From contig NZ_OZ075108.1 of NCBI RefSeq assembly GCF_964186625.1, forward strand, positions 744,001-808,000: a stretch of 64,000 nt of DNA. The letters run 5' to 3'. Within the stretch, counting starts at the first letter, position 1. Each line of letters begins with the position of its first letter. The position numbers were made by a program, and so were the translations under genes. The notes beneath the pieces were generated by a model. That model ran no database searches. It saw only the letters and a program-made list of their open reading frames with translations, and was not told the DNA's origin. The DNA comes from Asticcacaulis sp. MM231 (GTDB lineage: Bacteria; Pseudomonadota; Alphaproteobacteria; Caulobacterales; Caulobacteraceae). Positions 35,654 to 44,830 of the stretch are shown piece after piece.

Positions 35654-38600
35654 ATGACTGCCTTTTCCCATCCTTCTCTTTCTGCGGCAGACGAAGAAGC
35701 TCTGTGGTTCCCGGTGCATATGAGCGGCGGTGACAGCTTTTCGCGTCCGACGGGGATCGATGGCGCCGGTGATGATGGGCCAGAAGATCACGATGCTATC
35801 GGCCTGCCGGGGCGTCGCCCTGCCGGGCCGGGTGGCAAGCCGCCGGCCAAAAAGTCTGGCGCGGGGCTGCCGGGCTGGGTGTGGTTCACCCTGTGCGGTG
35901 CCGCAGCGCTCGGTATCGCTGTCGTGGTGGCGCGCAAGGAGATCGCCGAGTCCGTCGCCGAATCCTGGCTCAAGGGGCAGGGCGTGTCGGCCGATATCAA
36001 GCTTGACGCTTTTTCGCTGAACCATGTGTCCGGCGCGGTGCTGATCCGTGACGGCAAAAATCCGAACATGAGCATCGGCCGTTTCGACGTCGATTATGGC
36101 CTCAATCTCTTTGCCGGTGGCGGGCTGCCGCTGGCGCGCGTCGAGCGTATTCACCTCGTCAAGCCGGTGCTGGCGTTTTCGATCAAGGACGGCAAGCTGA
36201 ATTTCGGCACGCTCGACAAGATCGTGCAGGACGCCCTGTCGGCGCCCCCCTCCAATGCCCCGCTGCCACGCGATATTCTCATTGAGGATGCCACCGTGAC
36301 GGTGGACAGCGATTACGGCAAACTGACCGGACGCGGTGGTATCAGTTTGCATAATGGCCAGCTCGCCATGCTCGATCTGCGCCTGCCAAAGACGCACCTG
36401 ACGGGCAAGCTCGGTGTCGGTGATCTGCACGAAGGCCGCATCACCGCCCGTTCGGTCAACACCGGCAAGAACGGCGATCAACTCCACGTTCAGGCCCACA
36501 TGACCGGTGACAACTGGACGGTGAAGGCTGCCGGCAATCTGGTCGAGACGATCGGCGCGGAGGAAGAACGTTTCTACGGCCAGAACATCGTCCTGGAACT
36601 CGACGCCTATCTGCCCTATCGCCATGCCAAATCGATGTACGAGGCTTTTAGCGGCCCGACGGCGGCGGTTTTCGATCTGCGCGCCGACGAGGTACGAAAT
36701 CCTGGCCTGCACGCCAGCTCTTTCAAGGCCCACCTGCAACTCGATGGCCAGCTCAAAACCAACGAAAAGGGCAGCGCCTATTCCGGCGCCGCGAATGTCA
36801 CCTCCAGCGCTGATAGCTTCCATGCCGGCGATATGCAGATCGATACGGCCAGTATCGAAGGCCGCGATCTCCAGCTCAATACCGGCTTTTCCAGCGAAAC
36901 CGGCCTGGCCTTCAATCTGACCGGCCCGGTCAGGGGCGATGTCGGTCGGCTGCAACAGGGCGACCTTCTGCTGAAAGCGGCGCATATCGACCTTGGCGAA
37001 CTGGCCGTGGCGTCCGATGCTGATGGCGCCAGGGCGACCTTTAGCGGCGACATGGCGCTTGGGCATCTGGCAACCGGCGATGTGTCGCTGGATCAGACCA
37101 TGGCCTCGCTGGAAGGCGGCGCAAAGGCGGGCGGCGACGCTGGCCCGTGGAATGTCACGCTTAAGAGCAATATCGCCAGTAATAATGCCCGTTACCGTGG
37201 TCTGAATGCCATGGCGCGTGATCGGGCGCAGGCGCGCATTGAAGCCGCAAAAGTCCCGCCAAAGCCGGGTGTGCCGCTTGATCCGGGGCCTGACGCCATC
37301 ATCGCGCTCGATCGCGCGCTGGATCGTTTCTCCTTGCGCGTTAAAGCCCTGAACGTGGCCGTCAGCGGCGATAGCCCGGATGTAACCCCGCTGGTGGCGG
37401 TGCGGATGCAGGGCGCTGAAGCGGGCCTGAAGGGCGGCGGCAAGGTGACGCTGGCACCGCATGCCACAAAGCCGGTCTATTCCAATACCAATAGCGGCGC
37501 TTTCGGACTGGCGCTAAGCGGCCCTGACCTGCCGCAGATCGCGCTGGCGGTCGATAATCTCGGACCGGCGTCGGGGAATGTGGCGGCCGGTAAGTATAGT
37601 CTGGCGGCGCAGTTCAATTTCGATCCGGTGAGCGGTATCAAGTTCGATGGCCACGGGCGCTTCACCTTGCTGAACGGCGGCGGCATAAGTGCCACGCTCG
37701 ATAAGGAGGCGCATTTCAGTGCCCAATCGGCCGAACTGGGTGATCATGTCGAGAACCTTTCCGCCACCCTGCGTCAGAACGGCAAGACCTTCCTCGTCTT
37801 TACGCCCAATGCCTGGCGGGCCAGCGGTGCGTTTAGCGATCTCGCCCTGACCGCGCCGAACGAAGTGGTAGGCTTAAAAGGCGGGCAGGGGACGTTTGAG
37901 GCCTATGCTCTGGCGGATGGTGTTGGTTTCAAGGCCGATCTGGCCACCTCGACGGTGAGCGACGGCGTCCCCGAAGACGCAACGCGCTTCAATCCGCTGC
38001 TGCTATCCGGCACCATCGGCCAGGACCGGAAAGCCCTGACCGGTCGTTTCTTCGCTGCCACGCCAAGCACCAAGGGCGCGGATGGCAAGCCATTGCGGAT
38101 CGTGGCAATCCATCTCGACAATGATGTTGCCAGTGGTGCGGGCGCCCTGTCGTTCAAGACGCTCGACCTGAATTTTGTACCTGATGGCCTGCAACCGATC
38201 TACCTGTCACCGCCGATGGCTGCGATTTTCAGCCGTAATGTCACGGGGCCGATGAGTTTTGAGGGGGCTTTCAACTGGACAAAGACAAGCAGTTCCAGCG
38301 ATGGGGTGCTGACCATCGGCGTGAATGATTTTGTCGCGGCTACCGAACATGCTCCCTACGGCGTGGGCATGAGTTTCTTCGGCTCCACCGGGGCCTCGCA
38401 AGGCCTGACCGGTCAGATAAGGTTCGATTCGCTGGCGCCTTTACATTCTCTGCCTGGCCAGAAGATACATTTGGCGCGAACAGAATTAGGCATCCCGCTC
38501 ACCGATCTTGATTTGAGCCTGCAAATACTTGGCGACCATCTCACGCTTGAAAGGGCCACGGTGGAAAGCCCTGGCGGTCAGGTCAGGCTGGAGCCGACGG

Positions 38601-39244
38601 ATATCTATTTTGACGCCAAGGCCCCCATTAAGGGCGTGCTGGCTTTTGATGGTCTTGATTTCGGCGCGGTTGTCGCGTCGACAAGTCTGAACAAGAGCAT
38701 GAGCTTCAAGGGGCATATGACGGGCCATCTGCCTTTTGTCTATGATCAGGGCCACCTCAAATTCGTTGACGGCACGATGCAATCGGATGCGCCGGGACAA
38801 ATATCAATTTATCGCACGGCAGTGACGGGTGTAAACACGGCCACAGGTACGGTCACGAGCGATGCACCGAGCGCTACCGCCGCCTTAGCTGCGAAGAATG
38901 CACAAGCCGCCGCCGCCGCCGATCCGGCCTTCAACCCCTTCCAGGATCTGGCCTATCAGGCGATGGAATATGTCACATACGATCAGCTCGACGCACGTCT
39001 CAATTCCCGGGACGACCTCATTCTGAATATCAATTTTCACATCAAAGGCTATTTCGACCCGCCGCATCAACAAAAGGCGAATATCAGCCTGTTCGACTAT
39101 ATCAGTGGCAAGTGGTTGCAGAAGCCGATCACATTGCCCTCCAGGACACCGGTCGAGCTTTATCTGGAAATGCCTATTAATCTTGATGAGATGCTCAATG
39201 ATCTGACGAATATTAATTTAAGAACGGCACAAAAGCCGCAATAA
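35654..39244 (+). CDS. ydbH: YdbH family AsmA-like protein
   Basis: A 1196-residue inner-membrane-anchored protein. A cytoplasmic Pro/Gly-rich leader is followed by one membrane helix (WVWFTLCGAAALGIAVVVA, about residues 73-91), then a very long repetitive beta structure of the AsmA/TamB type. The C-terminal section, with VESPGGQVRLEPTDIYFDAK and LDFGAVVASTSLN, and the last part FNPFQDLAYQAMEYVTYDQ match YdbH. In E. coli, YdbH forms a bridge with the lipoprotein YnbE, modulated by YdbL, and moves phospholipid to the outer membrane. Here ynbE and ydbL are 2.6 kb downstream, beyond three opposite-strand genes. Confidence 0.88.
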   Translation: MTAFSHPSLSAADEEALWFPVHMSGGDSFSRPTGIDGAGDDGPEDHDAIGLPGRRPAGPGGKPPAKKSGAGLPGWVWFTLCGAAALGIAVVVARKEIAESVAESWLKGQGVSADIKLDAFSLNHVSGAVLIRDGKNPNMSIGRFDVDYGLNLFAGGGLPLARVERIHLVKPVLAFSIKDGKLNFGTLDKIVQDALSAPPSNAPLPRDILIEDATVTVDSDYGKLTGRGGISLHNGQLAMLDLRLPKTHLTGKLGVGDLHEGRITARSVNTGKNGDQLHVQAHMTGDNWTVKAAGNLVETIGAEEERFYGQNIVLELDAYLPYRHAKSMYEAFSGPTAAVFDLRADEVRNPGLHASSFKAHLQLDGQLKTNEKGSAYSGAANVTSSADSFHAGDMQIDTASIEGRDLQLNTGFSSETGLAFNLTGPVRGDVGRLQQGDLLLKAAHIDLGELAVASDADGARATFSGDMALGHLATGDVSLDQTMASLEGGAKAGGDAGPWNVTLKSNIASNNARYRGLNAMARDRAQARIEAAKVPPKPGVPLDPGPDAIIALDRALDRFSLRVKALNVAVSGDSPDVTPLVAVRMQGAEAGLKGGGKVTLAPHATKPVYSNTNSGAFGLALSGPDLPQIALAVDNLGPASGNVAAGKYSLAAQFNFDPVSGIKFDGHGRFTLLNGGGISATLDKEAHFSAQSAELGDHVENLSATLRQNGKTFLVFTPNAWRASGAFSDLALTAPNEVVGLKGGQGTFEAYALADGVGFKADLATSTVSDGVPEDATRFNPLLLSGTIGQDRKALTGRFFAATPSTKGADGKPLRIVAIHLDNDVASGAGALSFKTLDLNFVPDGLQPIYLSPPMAAIFSRNVTGPMSFEGAFNWTKTSSSSDGVLTIGVNDFVAATEHAPYGVGMSFFGSTGASQGLTGQIRFDSLAPLHSLPGQKIHLARTELGIPLTDLDLSLQILGDHLTLERATVESPGGQVRLEPTDIYFDAKAPIKGVLAFDGLDFGAVVASTSLNKSMSFKGHMTGHLPFVYDQGHLKFVDGTMQSDAPGQISIYRTAVTGVNTATGTVTSDAPSATAALAAKNAQAAAAADPAFNPFQDLAYQAMEYVTYDQLDARLNSRDDLILNINFHIKGYFDPPHQQKANISLFDYISGKWLQKPITLPSRTPVELYLEMPINLDEMLNDLTNINLRTAQKPQ

Positions 39245-39296
39245 CTCTGATGACGGTGCACCGTGACACGGTGCTCATATCTAAGGTCAGATTCGG

Positions 39297-39842
39297 TTAG
39301 GCCGGCACATAGACCAGGTGAAGGGTTTCGTCATCAATCAGCGTGTTGGATGCCAGGTGAAGGGGCGGGCGGCTCTCGTGGAAAAACGGCTTGCCCTGGC
39401 CGAGCACAAAGGGACGCAGGTGGAGGCGGTATTCATCGATCAGGCCAAGCTGGGTCATCAGGCCGGCGAGTTCCGGACCGGAGACGCTCATCGTCCCGTC
39501 GTTGCGCGCCTTTAGCTCACGAACTTTCGCCTCGATATCGCCGGAAATGAGCGTGGTGTTCGGGCCGAGATCAGCGAGCGTGCGGGAGACAACCCATTTC
39601 GGCAGTTTGCGCCAGGCGATGGCGAATGTACGTAGCGGCTCATCCCACTCCGGGCGATCCTCGTCCCAGTAGCGCATGACCTCGTACATGCGCCGGCCGT
39701 AGAGACTGCCGGTATAGCCCTGTATGGTCTCGATCCAGTACTGGAAGTGCTTCTGACTTGGCGGCCCCATAACCAGGTTGCTGCCGAGATCGTCGACATA
39801 GCCATCAAGCGAGACGTTCATTTCCAGGACAAACTTGCTCAT
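39297..39842 (-). CDS. dihydrofolate reductase family protein (RibD C-terminal-like)
   Basis: A 181-residue protein of the RibD-C/DHFR-like fold. It begins SKFVLEMNVSLDGYVDD, continues with YGRRMYEVMRYWDED, WVVSRTLADLGPNTTL, and GTMSVSGPELAGLMTQLGLIDEYRL. Such proteins are NADPH-dependent reductases of unknown substrate. Start ATG 39840-39842. The frame is open 19 codons earlier. It is the first of three reverse-strand genes that separate ydbH from ynbE-ydbL. Confidence 0.85.
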   Translation of the reverse strand: MSKFVLEMNVSLDGYVDDLGSNLVMGPPSQKHFQYWIETIQGYTGSLYGRRMYEVMRYWDEDRPEWDEPLRTFAIAWRKLPKWVVSRTLADLGPNTTLISGDIEAKVRELKARNDGTMSVSGPELAGLMTQLGLIDEYRLHLRPFVLGQGKPFFHESRPPLHLASNTLIDDETLHLVYVPA

Positions 39843-39879
39843 AATGGGCCTCCACGCTGCCGATTTTGCCGTATGAGAC

Positions 39880-40641
39880 CTATCGTAAAGACAAGCCATC
39901 GATGACTACGGGGCGCGTCGCTGGTTGAAAGTCATCAATTGCCCAACACAAATCTCCGCCTTGATGTAGCGATGCAACTTGCGCGGCTACAGATGTCTTA
40001 GGCTCGACTGTCGCGCCAATGTTTGTGATCTTTATTGCGCCCGAAAGACGACGAGCATCATCGTAGAAAGAAACTGTGGCAGGAGGCGCTTCAAAGTATT
40101 TGCCAGTCGCCTTTTCCGTCAGTGATACAAAAAGCAGTGATGCCGCTGGCCATGCCACGATCGTGGACGTGACCTCGACAATGTATTTCCGCGTGTTGCG
40201 CCTTTTTTGCAAGAAGCGAAGTCGATCGCCTTCACGGGAGACGATTGCTGCCGTTTGCCTGATCAAATCAGTTTTTTGAGGTGCCGAGGCGCATACAGCA
40301 TCAACAATTCCCTTTTCAATTCGATCGGTTGCATCGACGCCAGGGAATTCAGCGGGTACCCCGACGTCTACGTAACGCTGCCACCACTCCCCACCGCGAC
40401 TGGTAACCATGACTTCGCCGTCACCAATTGAGGGTGCAAAGTACACATATAACGCAGTGTGGGCCCCGACACTTACGCCCTCTGCATTGACCGCCCACGC
40501 GAGCCGGCGTCCAAATGCGACCTGCTCCTCAAAGCCTTTGAGGTCGGTGTGATAGCTCCCCGCGAAGAGACGAATGTCATTCAAGCGTGAAGGGCGGCCG
40601 TCCTTTGTCATAGGGCTACAGTAGCATTCGGTTGGAACCAA
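39880..40641 (-). CDS. hypothetical protein, unrecognised
   Basis: Up to 253 residues (243 from the ATG at 40609-40611). I do not recognise a family. Visible features are an N-terminal part with FAGSYHTDLKGFEEQVAFGR and GAHTALYVYFAPSIGDGEV, a basic stretch RFLQKRRNTRKY, and one moderately hydrophobic segment, VAWPAASLLFVSLTE. No signal peptide. The region is more A+T-rich and has different codon use from its neighbours, which fits horizontal arrival. It lies in the block that splits ydbH from ynbE-ydbL. Confidence 0.5.
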   Translation of the reverse strand: MVPTECYCSPMTKDGRPSRLNDIRLFAGSYHTDLKGFEEQVAFGRRLAWAVNAEGVSVGAHTALYVYFAPSIGDGEVMVTSRGGEWWQRYVDVGVPAEFPGVDATDRIEKGIVDAVCASAPQKTDLIRQTAAIVSREGDRLRFLQKRRNTRKYIVEVTSTIVAWPAASLLFVSLTEKATGKYFEAPPATVSFYDDARRLSGAIKITNIGATVEPKTSVAAQVASLHQGGDLCWAIDDFQPATRPVVIDGLSLR

Positions 40642-40766
40642 TGAAACCCTCTACAAGTTCGCAACGGGTGCTAAGCGTTCAAAGCGCCAAATCTTAAGAT
40701 GCAGCCTATCCGTGCTGGATGGGCAGCCGCTCCGCTTCAAGTCGACATCTTCGCTACTCGGCAAGC

Positions 40767-41630
40767 CTATTGCGTTGATGCCGATTTAGCGGTGGCATCC
40801 GTGCGGGCGATCTCGACAATAACATCGCCGGCCTCAAGCGTTTGCGCTGGCTTTTCCCAATAGCCGTAGATCTTGCCGTGGCGTGAAATGCGCAGGCCCT
40901 TGCCGGTGGTCAGCCCGCTCAGCGGATGGCCGACTTCGGCGCTGGTGACCTCGCGTTCGCGCAGGACCACATTGCCATCGGCCGAGGCCAGGTCGGCGAT
41001 GCAATCGACCACATGCGGGCCTTCGGAGGTGCGCGCCAGCAGATGGCCGGCCATGCTGACCGGATTGATGATGTTGGTCGCGCCGGCCTGACGGATCAGG
41101 TCCTCGTTTTCCGTGGCGCGGACCGTGGCGCTGATCGGCACCTGCGCGTTCATCTGGCGGGCGCTTAGCACGATCAGCACGGTGGAATCGTCGCGGTGGG
41201 TGCAAACCATCACGGCGCGCGCGCTTTTCACGCGCGCCGCTTCCTGCGTGGCGTTGTAGGTGGCGTCACCCTCGATGCCGGTGACGCCGCGCTCCACGGC
41301 GGCAGTGATGCGCGCCGCACTCTGATCGACCACGACGATGCCGGTGGGCTTGACGCCCTGACGCAGCAGTTCGCCCACGGCCGCCTCGCCGGTGGCGCCA
41401 TAACCATAAATGATAATGTGGTCCTTGAGGCCCCTGCGGATCATGCGTGTCCTGATCTGTTCCCACGTACTCTTAAGGGCCAGAGTATAGGCCGTGCCGA
41501 AGAAGATTATCCAGATAAAAAGCCGTACCGGCGTGACGACGAAGGTATCGAACATGCGCGCCCGGTCGGTAACCGGCGTGATATCGCCATAACCGACCGT
41601 GGTGACGGTGGTGGCGGTAAAATAGACCAC
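40767..41630 (-). CDS. RCK-type potassium channel, N-terminal helix missing
   Basis: From the ATG at 41628-41630 there are 287 residues: the selectivity filter TTVGYGD, one membrane helix (LFIWIIFFGTAYTLAL), an RCK/TrkA-N domain (HIIIYGYGATGEAAVGELL) and a TrkA-C domain. The same frame continues without a stop to 41733 and adds normal family residues (GHWFDRDGLRDNVDGD, then VSFSD) before the filter. No start codon precedes this, and the first membrane helix that the family has is absent. The N-terminus seems to have been lost next to ynbE. It is either a truncated pseudogene or uses an internal start. Symbol unknown. Confidence 0.8.
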   Translation of the reverse strand: MVYFTATTVTTVGYGDITPVTDRARMFDTFVVTPVRLFIWIIFFGTAYTLALKSTWEQIRTRMIRRGLKDHIIIYGYGATGEAAVGELLRQGVKPTGIVVVDQSAARITAAVERGVTGIEGDATYNATQEAARVKSARAVMVCTHRDDSTVLIVLSARQMNAQVPISATVRATENEDLIRQAGATNIINPVSMAGHLLARTSEGPHVVDCIADLASADGNVVLREREVTSAEVGHPLSGLTTGKGLRISRHGKIYGYWEKPAQTLEAGDVIVEIARTDATAKSASTQ

Positions 41631-41857
41631 ATCGGAGAAGGAGACGTCGCCATCAACATTATCTCTCAGGCCGTCGCGATCGAACCAGTGACCGGCGTGT
41701 CGGGCAGGGTATCTGAGGGTAGCATGGCGCCATCATCCCAAGACTTACCGGAAAAGTCACGCGGCGAAAATTCTCATTTCCGTTCAGCCACGGTTCAGCC
41801 TATATCTGGCATTATCGTAGCGTGGAAAGTTACAGCTCGATTATGAGGGAGCCATTT

Positions 41858-42040
41858 ATGAGAAAAGCGATTGCGGCGGCAGCTCTGGTTTTTAGCGCGT
41901 CCGCGCTGATGGCCTGCACGCCCTCGGTCAATGTCAACGTCAACCTGGCGCCAATCTACGCCAAGCTCGACGTCAATGTGAAGGTTCAACTGGATCAGGA
42001 CGTGAAAGCGCTCATCCAAGAGAATCCGAACCTGTTCTAA
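41858..42040 (+). CDS. ynbE: YnbE-like lipoprotein
   Basis: A 60-residue lipoprotein. The signal peptide ends with the lipobox LMAC (Cys at residue 20), followed by repetitive VNVNVNLAPIYAKLDVNVKV. The length and the beta-strand-forming NVNVN pattern match YnbE, the outer-membrane lipoprotein partner of YdbH. The ATG at 41858 has GAGGGAG upstream. It is 23 bases before ydbL. Its normal neighbour ydbH is 2.6 kb away. The stretch upstream holds the truncated channel gene's 5' end on the other strand. Confidence 0.85.
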   Translation: MRKAIAAAALVFSASALMACTPSVNVNVNLAPIYAKLDVNVKVQLDQDVKALIQENPNLF

Positions 42041-42063
42041 ATGCTGGGAAAGTGAGAAACGCT

Positions 42064-42450
42064 ATGAAAAAGACCTCTCTGCTGAAAGCCGTCCTGACCG
42101 CAGCCGCCCTGGCTGGCTCGGTCGTCGCGGTCAGCGCCGTCGTGATCGCGCCCGCCTATGCCGATGTCGCCGCGTCCAAGGCGCTGGTCGATGCCGCCAA
42201 GAGCAAGGGCGTTGTCGGGGAAGGCAATACTGGTTACCTCGCCTTCGTATCAGGCGGTGGCGATGCCACCACCAAGGCCGCGGTTGATGAAATCAATGCC
42301 GGTCGCCGCAGCGTCTATGGTCAGGCCGCCGCCAAGAACGGCGTCTCGTCCGAAGCCGCCGGCATTTCGGCCTATGCCAATGTCATCGTGCCGAAGCTGA
42401 AGGCCGGTGAATATTATCAGGATGCCAACGGCGCCTGGGTGAAGAAGTAG
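42064..42450 (+). CDS. ydbL: YdbL family protein (DUF1318)
   Basis: A 128-residue exported protein, signal peptide to about residue 34 (VVIAPAYA-DV). The mature part has the DUF1318 pattern KALVDAAKSKGVVGEGNTGYL and AAVDEINAGRRSVYGQAAAK, then GISAYANVIVPKLKAGEYYQ. In E. coli, YdbL is a periplasmic chaperone that tunes the YdbH-YnbE lipid bridge. It follows ynbE in a short operon that ends in a clear terminator. Confidence 0.9.
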   Translation: MKKTSLLKAVLTAAALAGSVVAVSAVVIAPAYADVAASKALVDAAKSKGVVGEGNTGYLAFVSGGGDATTKAAVDEINAGRRSVYGQAAAKNGVSSEAAGISAYANVIVPKLKAGEYYQDANGAWVKK

Positions 42451-42473
42451 GCGTTACATCGGTTTTGACATGC

Positions 42474-42508
42474 AAAGCCCTCTGGTCGCTGTGTCCGGAG
42501 GGCTTTTC
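42474..42508 (+). terminator. ynbE-ydbL terminator
   Basis: AAAGCCCTCTGG, loop, CCGGAGGGCTTTT. About 23 bases after the ydbL stop. Confidence 0.85.
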
Positions 42509-42639
42509 TGTGTCCGTTTACCGTTTATGTAACAAATTCCGGCACACTTCCTGCATGGACCCTACCGTTCGCCTGTGAGGCGCCAATTTCAAGACAATTC
42601 CGCTTCTTTCGGGCAAGAGGCGGCGGGAAGGCCGGAGTT

Positions 42640-43737
42640 ATGAACGATCACCTGAAGCCTCTGACATCGCTGCGCTTTTTCGCAGCCCTCTGGGTGGTGC
42701 TCTATACCTATATTCACGAACTGAGCGGTAATGTCAGTCTGGGCGTGATCGATAAAGGGTATCTCGGCGTCGATCTGTTCTTCGTGTTGTCCGGTTTCAT
42801 CCTCTCTTATGTCTATCTCGATAGCTACGGCGAGGGACGTTTCAAATACGGCCAGTTCACGATCCATCGTCTGGCGCGGGTTTATCCCCTGCATATTGCC
42901 ACCCTGCTGTTTACCCTCCTGCTGATCACAGCTGCCGCGATCAAGGGCGTGACGCTCGATGAGAATGCCGCCAACTGGGCCGCCCTGCCGGCGCACCTGA
43001 CCCTGACCCAGGCCTGGGGACTGGCGCCGACCGCTTCGTTCAACCATCCTTCGTGGTCGATTTCGGCCGAATGGTTCGCCTATCTCGTCTTTCCGGCCGT
43101 GGCCTTTGTGGCGTGGCGCCTGCGCGAACGTCCGGTTCTGGCGGTTTCGCTGGCCATCGCGTTTCTCATCGCGCTCAATCTCACTTTTTCGGCCCTGGCT
43201 GGCTTCAGCCTGACCCGCGCCACCTTCCAGTGGGGCGCGCTGCGAATCGTGCCGAGCTTCCTCTATGGCAGTGCGCTCTATCTGGCCTGGCGTTCCGGCG
43301 CGGTATCGAAACCATGGGTGGCTCAGGCCGGCACGGCGATGGCGCTTCTGACCGTGATCCTGGCTGCGAGCTTCGCGCAGTCGGATATCCTGATTGTGAT
43401 CGCTCTGGGTCTCTTGGTGTTGTCGATTTCCGGCTTGGGGCAAAATGGCAAGGGCCTGATGTCAGGAAAAGTTCTCGTCTATCTCGGGGAGATCTCCTTC
43501 GCCACCTATATGATCTACGTGCCGTGGAAATGGGTGTATCTCAAGGGTGCCAACGCGCTCCTCGGCACCGATCACGGGGCTCTGCCGTTTGTCTGGTGGT
43601 TCGCCGGATTGCTGGCCCTGGTGCCGCTTTCTATGCTGGCGCACCATCTGGTGGAGCGTCCGTTCCGCAAGACTGTGCGGCACTATGGCGAACGACTTCA
43701 CGGAATGATCACGTATTCGTGGGTTAAACAAGGTTAA
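42640..43737 (+). CDS. acyltransferase family 3 membrane protein
   Basis: A 365-residue integral membrane protein with about ten hydrophobic segments. The opening PLTSLRFFAALWVVLYTYIH and GYLGVDLFFVLSGFILSYVY are the Acyl_transf_3 signatures, with RLARVYPLHIATL after them, and FNHPSWSISAEWFAYLVFP is the expected SWSLSxEWxxY motif. The usual family His in the RFFAALxVxxxH position appears as Tyr-Ile-His. It probably O-acylates an envelope glycan such as a lipopolysaccharide or exopolysaccharide; the target is unknown. It stands alone between a terminator and a CHAP gene. Confidence 0.9.
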   Translation: MNDHLKPLTSLRFFAALWVVLYTYIHELSGNVSLGVIDKGYLGVDLFFVLSGFILSYVYLDSYGEGRFKYGQFTIHRLARVYPLHIATLLFTLLLITAAAIKGVTLDENAANWAALPAHLTLTQAWGLAPTASFNHPSWSISAEWFAYLVFPAVAFVAWRLRERPVLAVSLAIAFLIALNLTFSALAGFSLTRATFQWGALRIVPSFLYGSALYLAWRSGAVSKPWVAQAGTAMALLTVILAASFAQSDILIVIALGLLVLSISGLGQNGKGLMSGKVLVYLGEISFATYMIYVPWKWVYLKGANALLGTDHGALPFVWWFAGLLALVPLSMLAHHLVERPFRKTVRHYGERLHGMITYSWVKQG

Positions 43738-43827
43738 TTTTTTGCCCCGAGGGGGCGAAAAGGTATTTGAAAATTAATTTTTCTGTTGTAGAAAAGACAC
43801 GGGACTAACAGTCAATGAGTGTGTTGC

Positions 43828-44752
43828 GTGAAAAAAACCGTGTCGGCTTTCGCTTTTGCCCTACTTACCCTGTGCACCGTCGGCTCGGTTGAAGCCAAGG
43901 AAAAAGCACATAAAACCGGCAAGGCCCCTGCTGTCAAGGTCGCACACAAGTCCGCCGCCGACTCCGCCTATCTTCAATGCGTCACCTTTGCCCGCCAGTT
44001 CACCGGCATGCAGATTTTCGGCGACGCCTGGACGTGGTGGGGCAAGGCGACCAACCGTTATGAAGAAGGCTCTCGCCCTAAGCCCGGTGCCGTGCTCGTG
44101 TTCAAGGCCCAGGGCAAGATGAGCCGCGGCCATGTCGCCGTCGTTTCGCAGATCATCACCGATCGCTATATCCAGGTCACCCACGCCAACTGGTCGCCGA
44201 TCAATGGCCGCCGTGGTCAGGTTGAAGATAATGTCAACGTGATGGATGTGTCGGAATTCGGGTGACTGGTCCAAGGTCAAGGTATGGTACGGTCCGTCGA
44301 ATGATCTCGGCACCACCGTCTATCCGACCTATGGCTTCATCTATCAGGACCCCACACAGGTTCGCATGGGTGACAAGGTCACTACCATCGCGCAGCCTGA
44401 AACCGTGGCGCCCGCCGCTGCCCATCTGGCGCAGCAAATCGCCATGAATTCGAATACGCCCGCCGAACTGCCGGCCGATCTCAAGGCCGCGCTCTCGCCG
44501 GGCAACAGCAAGGGCTTCCAAGGCGTCAAGCCGGTCACTGTCGCCGCGCACGTTTCGGGCAAGCCCGCCGCCGATCTGGTGGCTCAGATTGATTCCGACA
44601 ATGCCGACAAGCCCGAAGCCGTCAAGCCGGTGAAAAAGGTGACGGAGAAGGCCACTGGCAAGAAAGCCGTCGCAAAAAAGGCCTCCGCCAAGGGCAAGAC
44701 CAAGGCCAAGGGCTCGGAAAAGTCGCACGTCCGCACCAAGCTGCGTTCGTAA
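43828..44752 (+). CDS. CHAP-domain cell-wall amidase, frame broken as sequenced
   Basis: The first frame ends at 44265 (VSEFG) and the rest continues in another frame from 44246. Deleting one T in GAATTCGGG (44257-44265) gives VSESGDWSKVKVWYGPS and one product of about 307 residues. A signal peptide is present. The CHAP domain has Cys in SAYLQCVTFARQFTG and a His in RGHVAVVSQI. The C-terminal half, after the CHAP domain, is Lys/Ala-rich (for example KKVTEKATGKKAVAKKA) and strongly basic. It likely cleaves peptidoglycan peptides or amides. GTG 43828 is a possible start, as is GTG 43819. The repaired site is GANTC. Confidence 0.85.
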
Positions 44753-44830
44753 GCTTCGCCTTAAACTCCACTTTACGCCCGTCGGGCTTTCCGGCTAAAG
44801 AACGGATCATACGTCGTTCGAGGGGCACCC

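Noticed and set aside
35573..37462. A 629-residue reverse frame opposite ydbH
   Set aside because: It is the shadow of a GC-rich gene; the plus strand has clear domain structure and codon bias. The same holds for long reverse or forward frames opposite the receptor at 46.5 kb, the CHASE4 gene at 53-54.8 kb and the dnaX gene.
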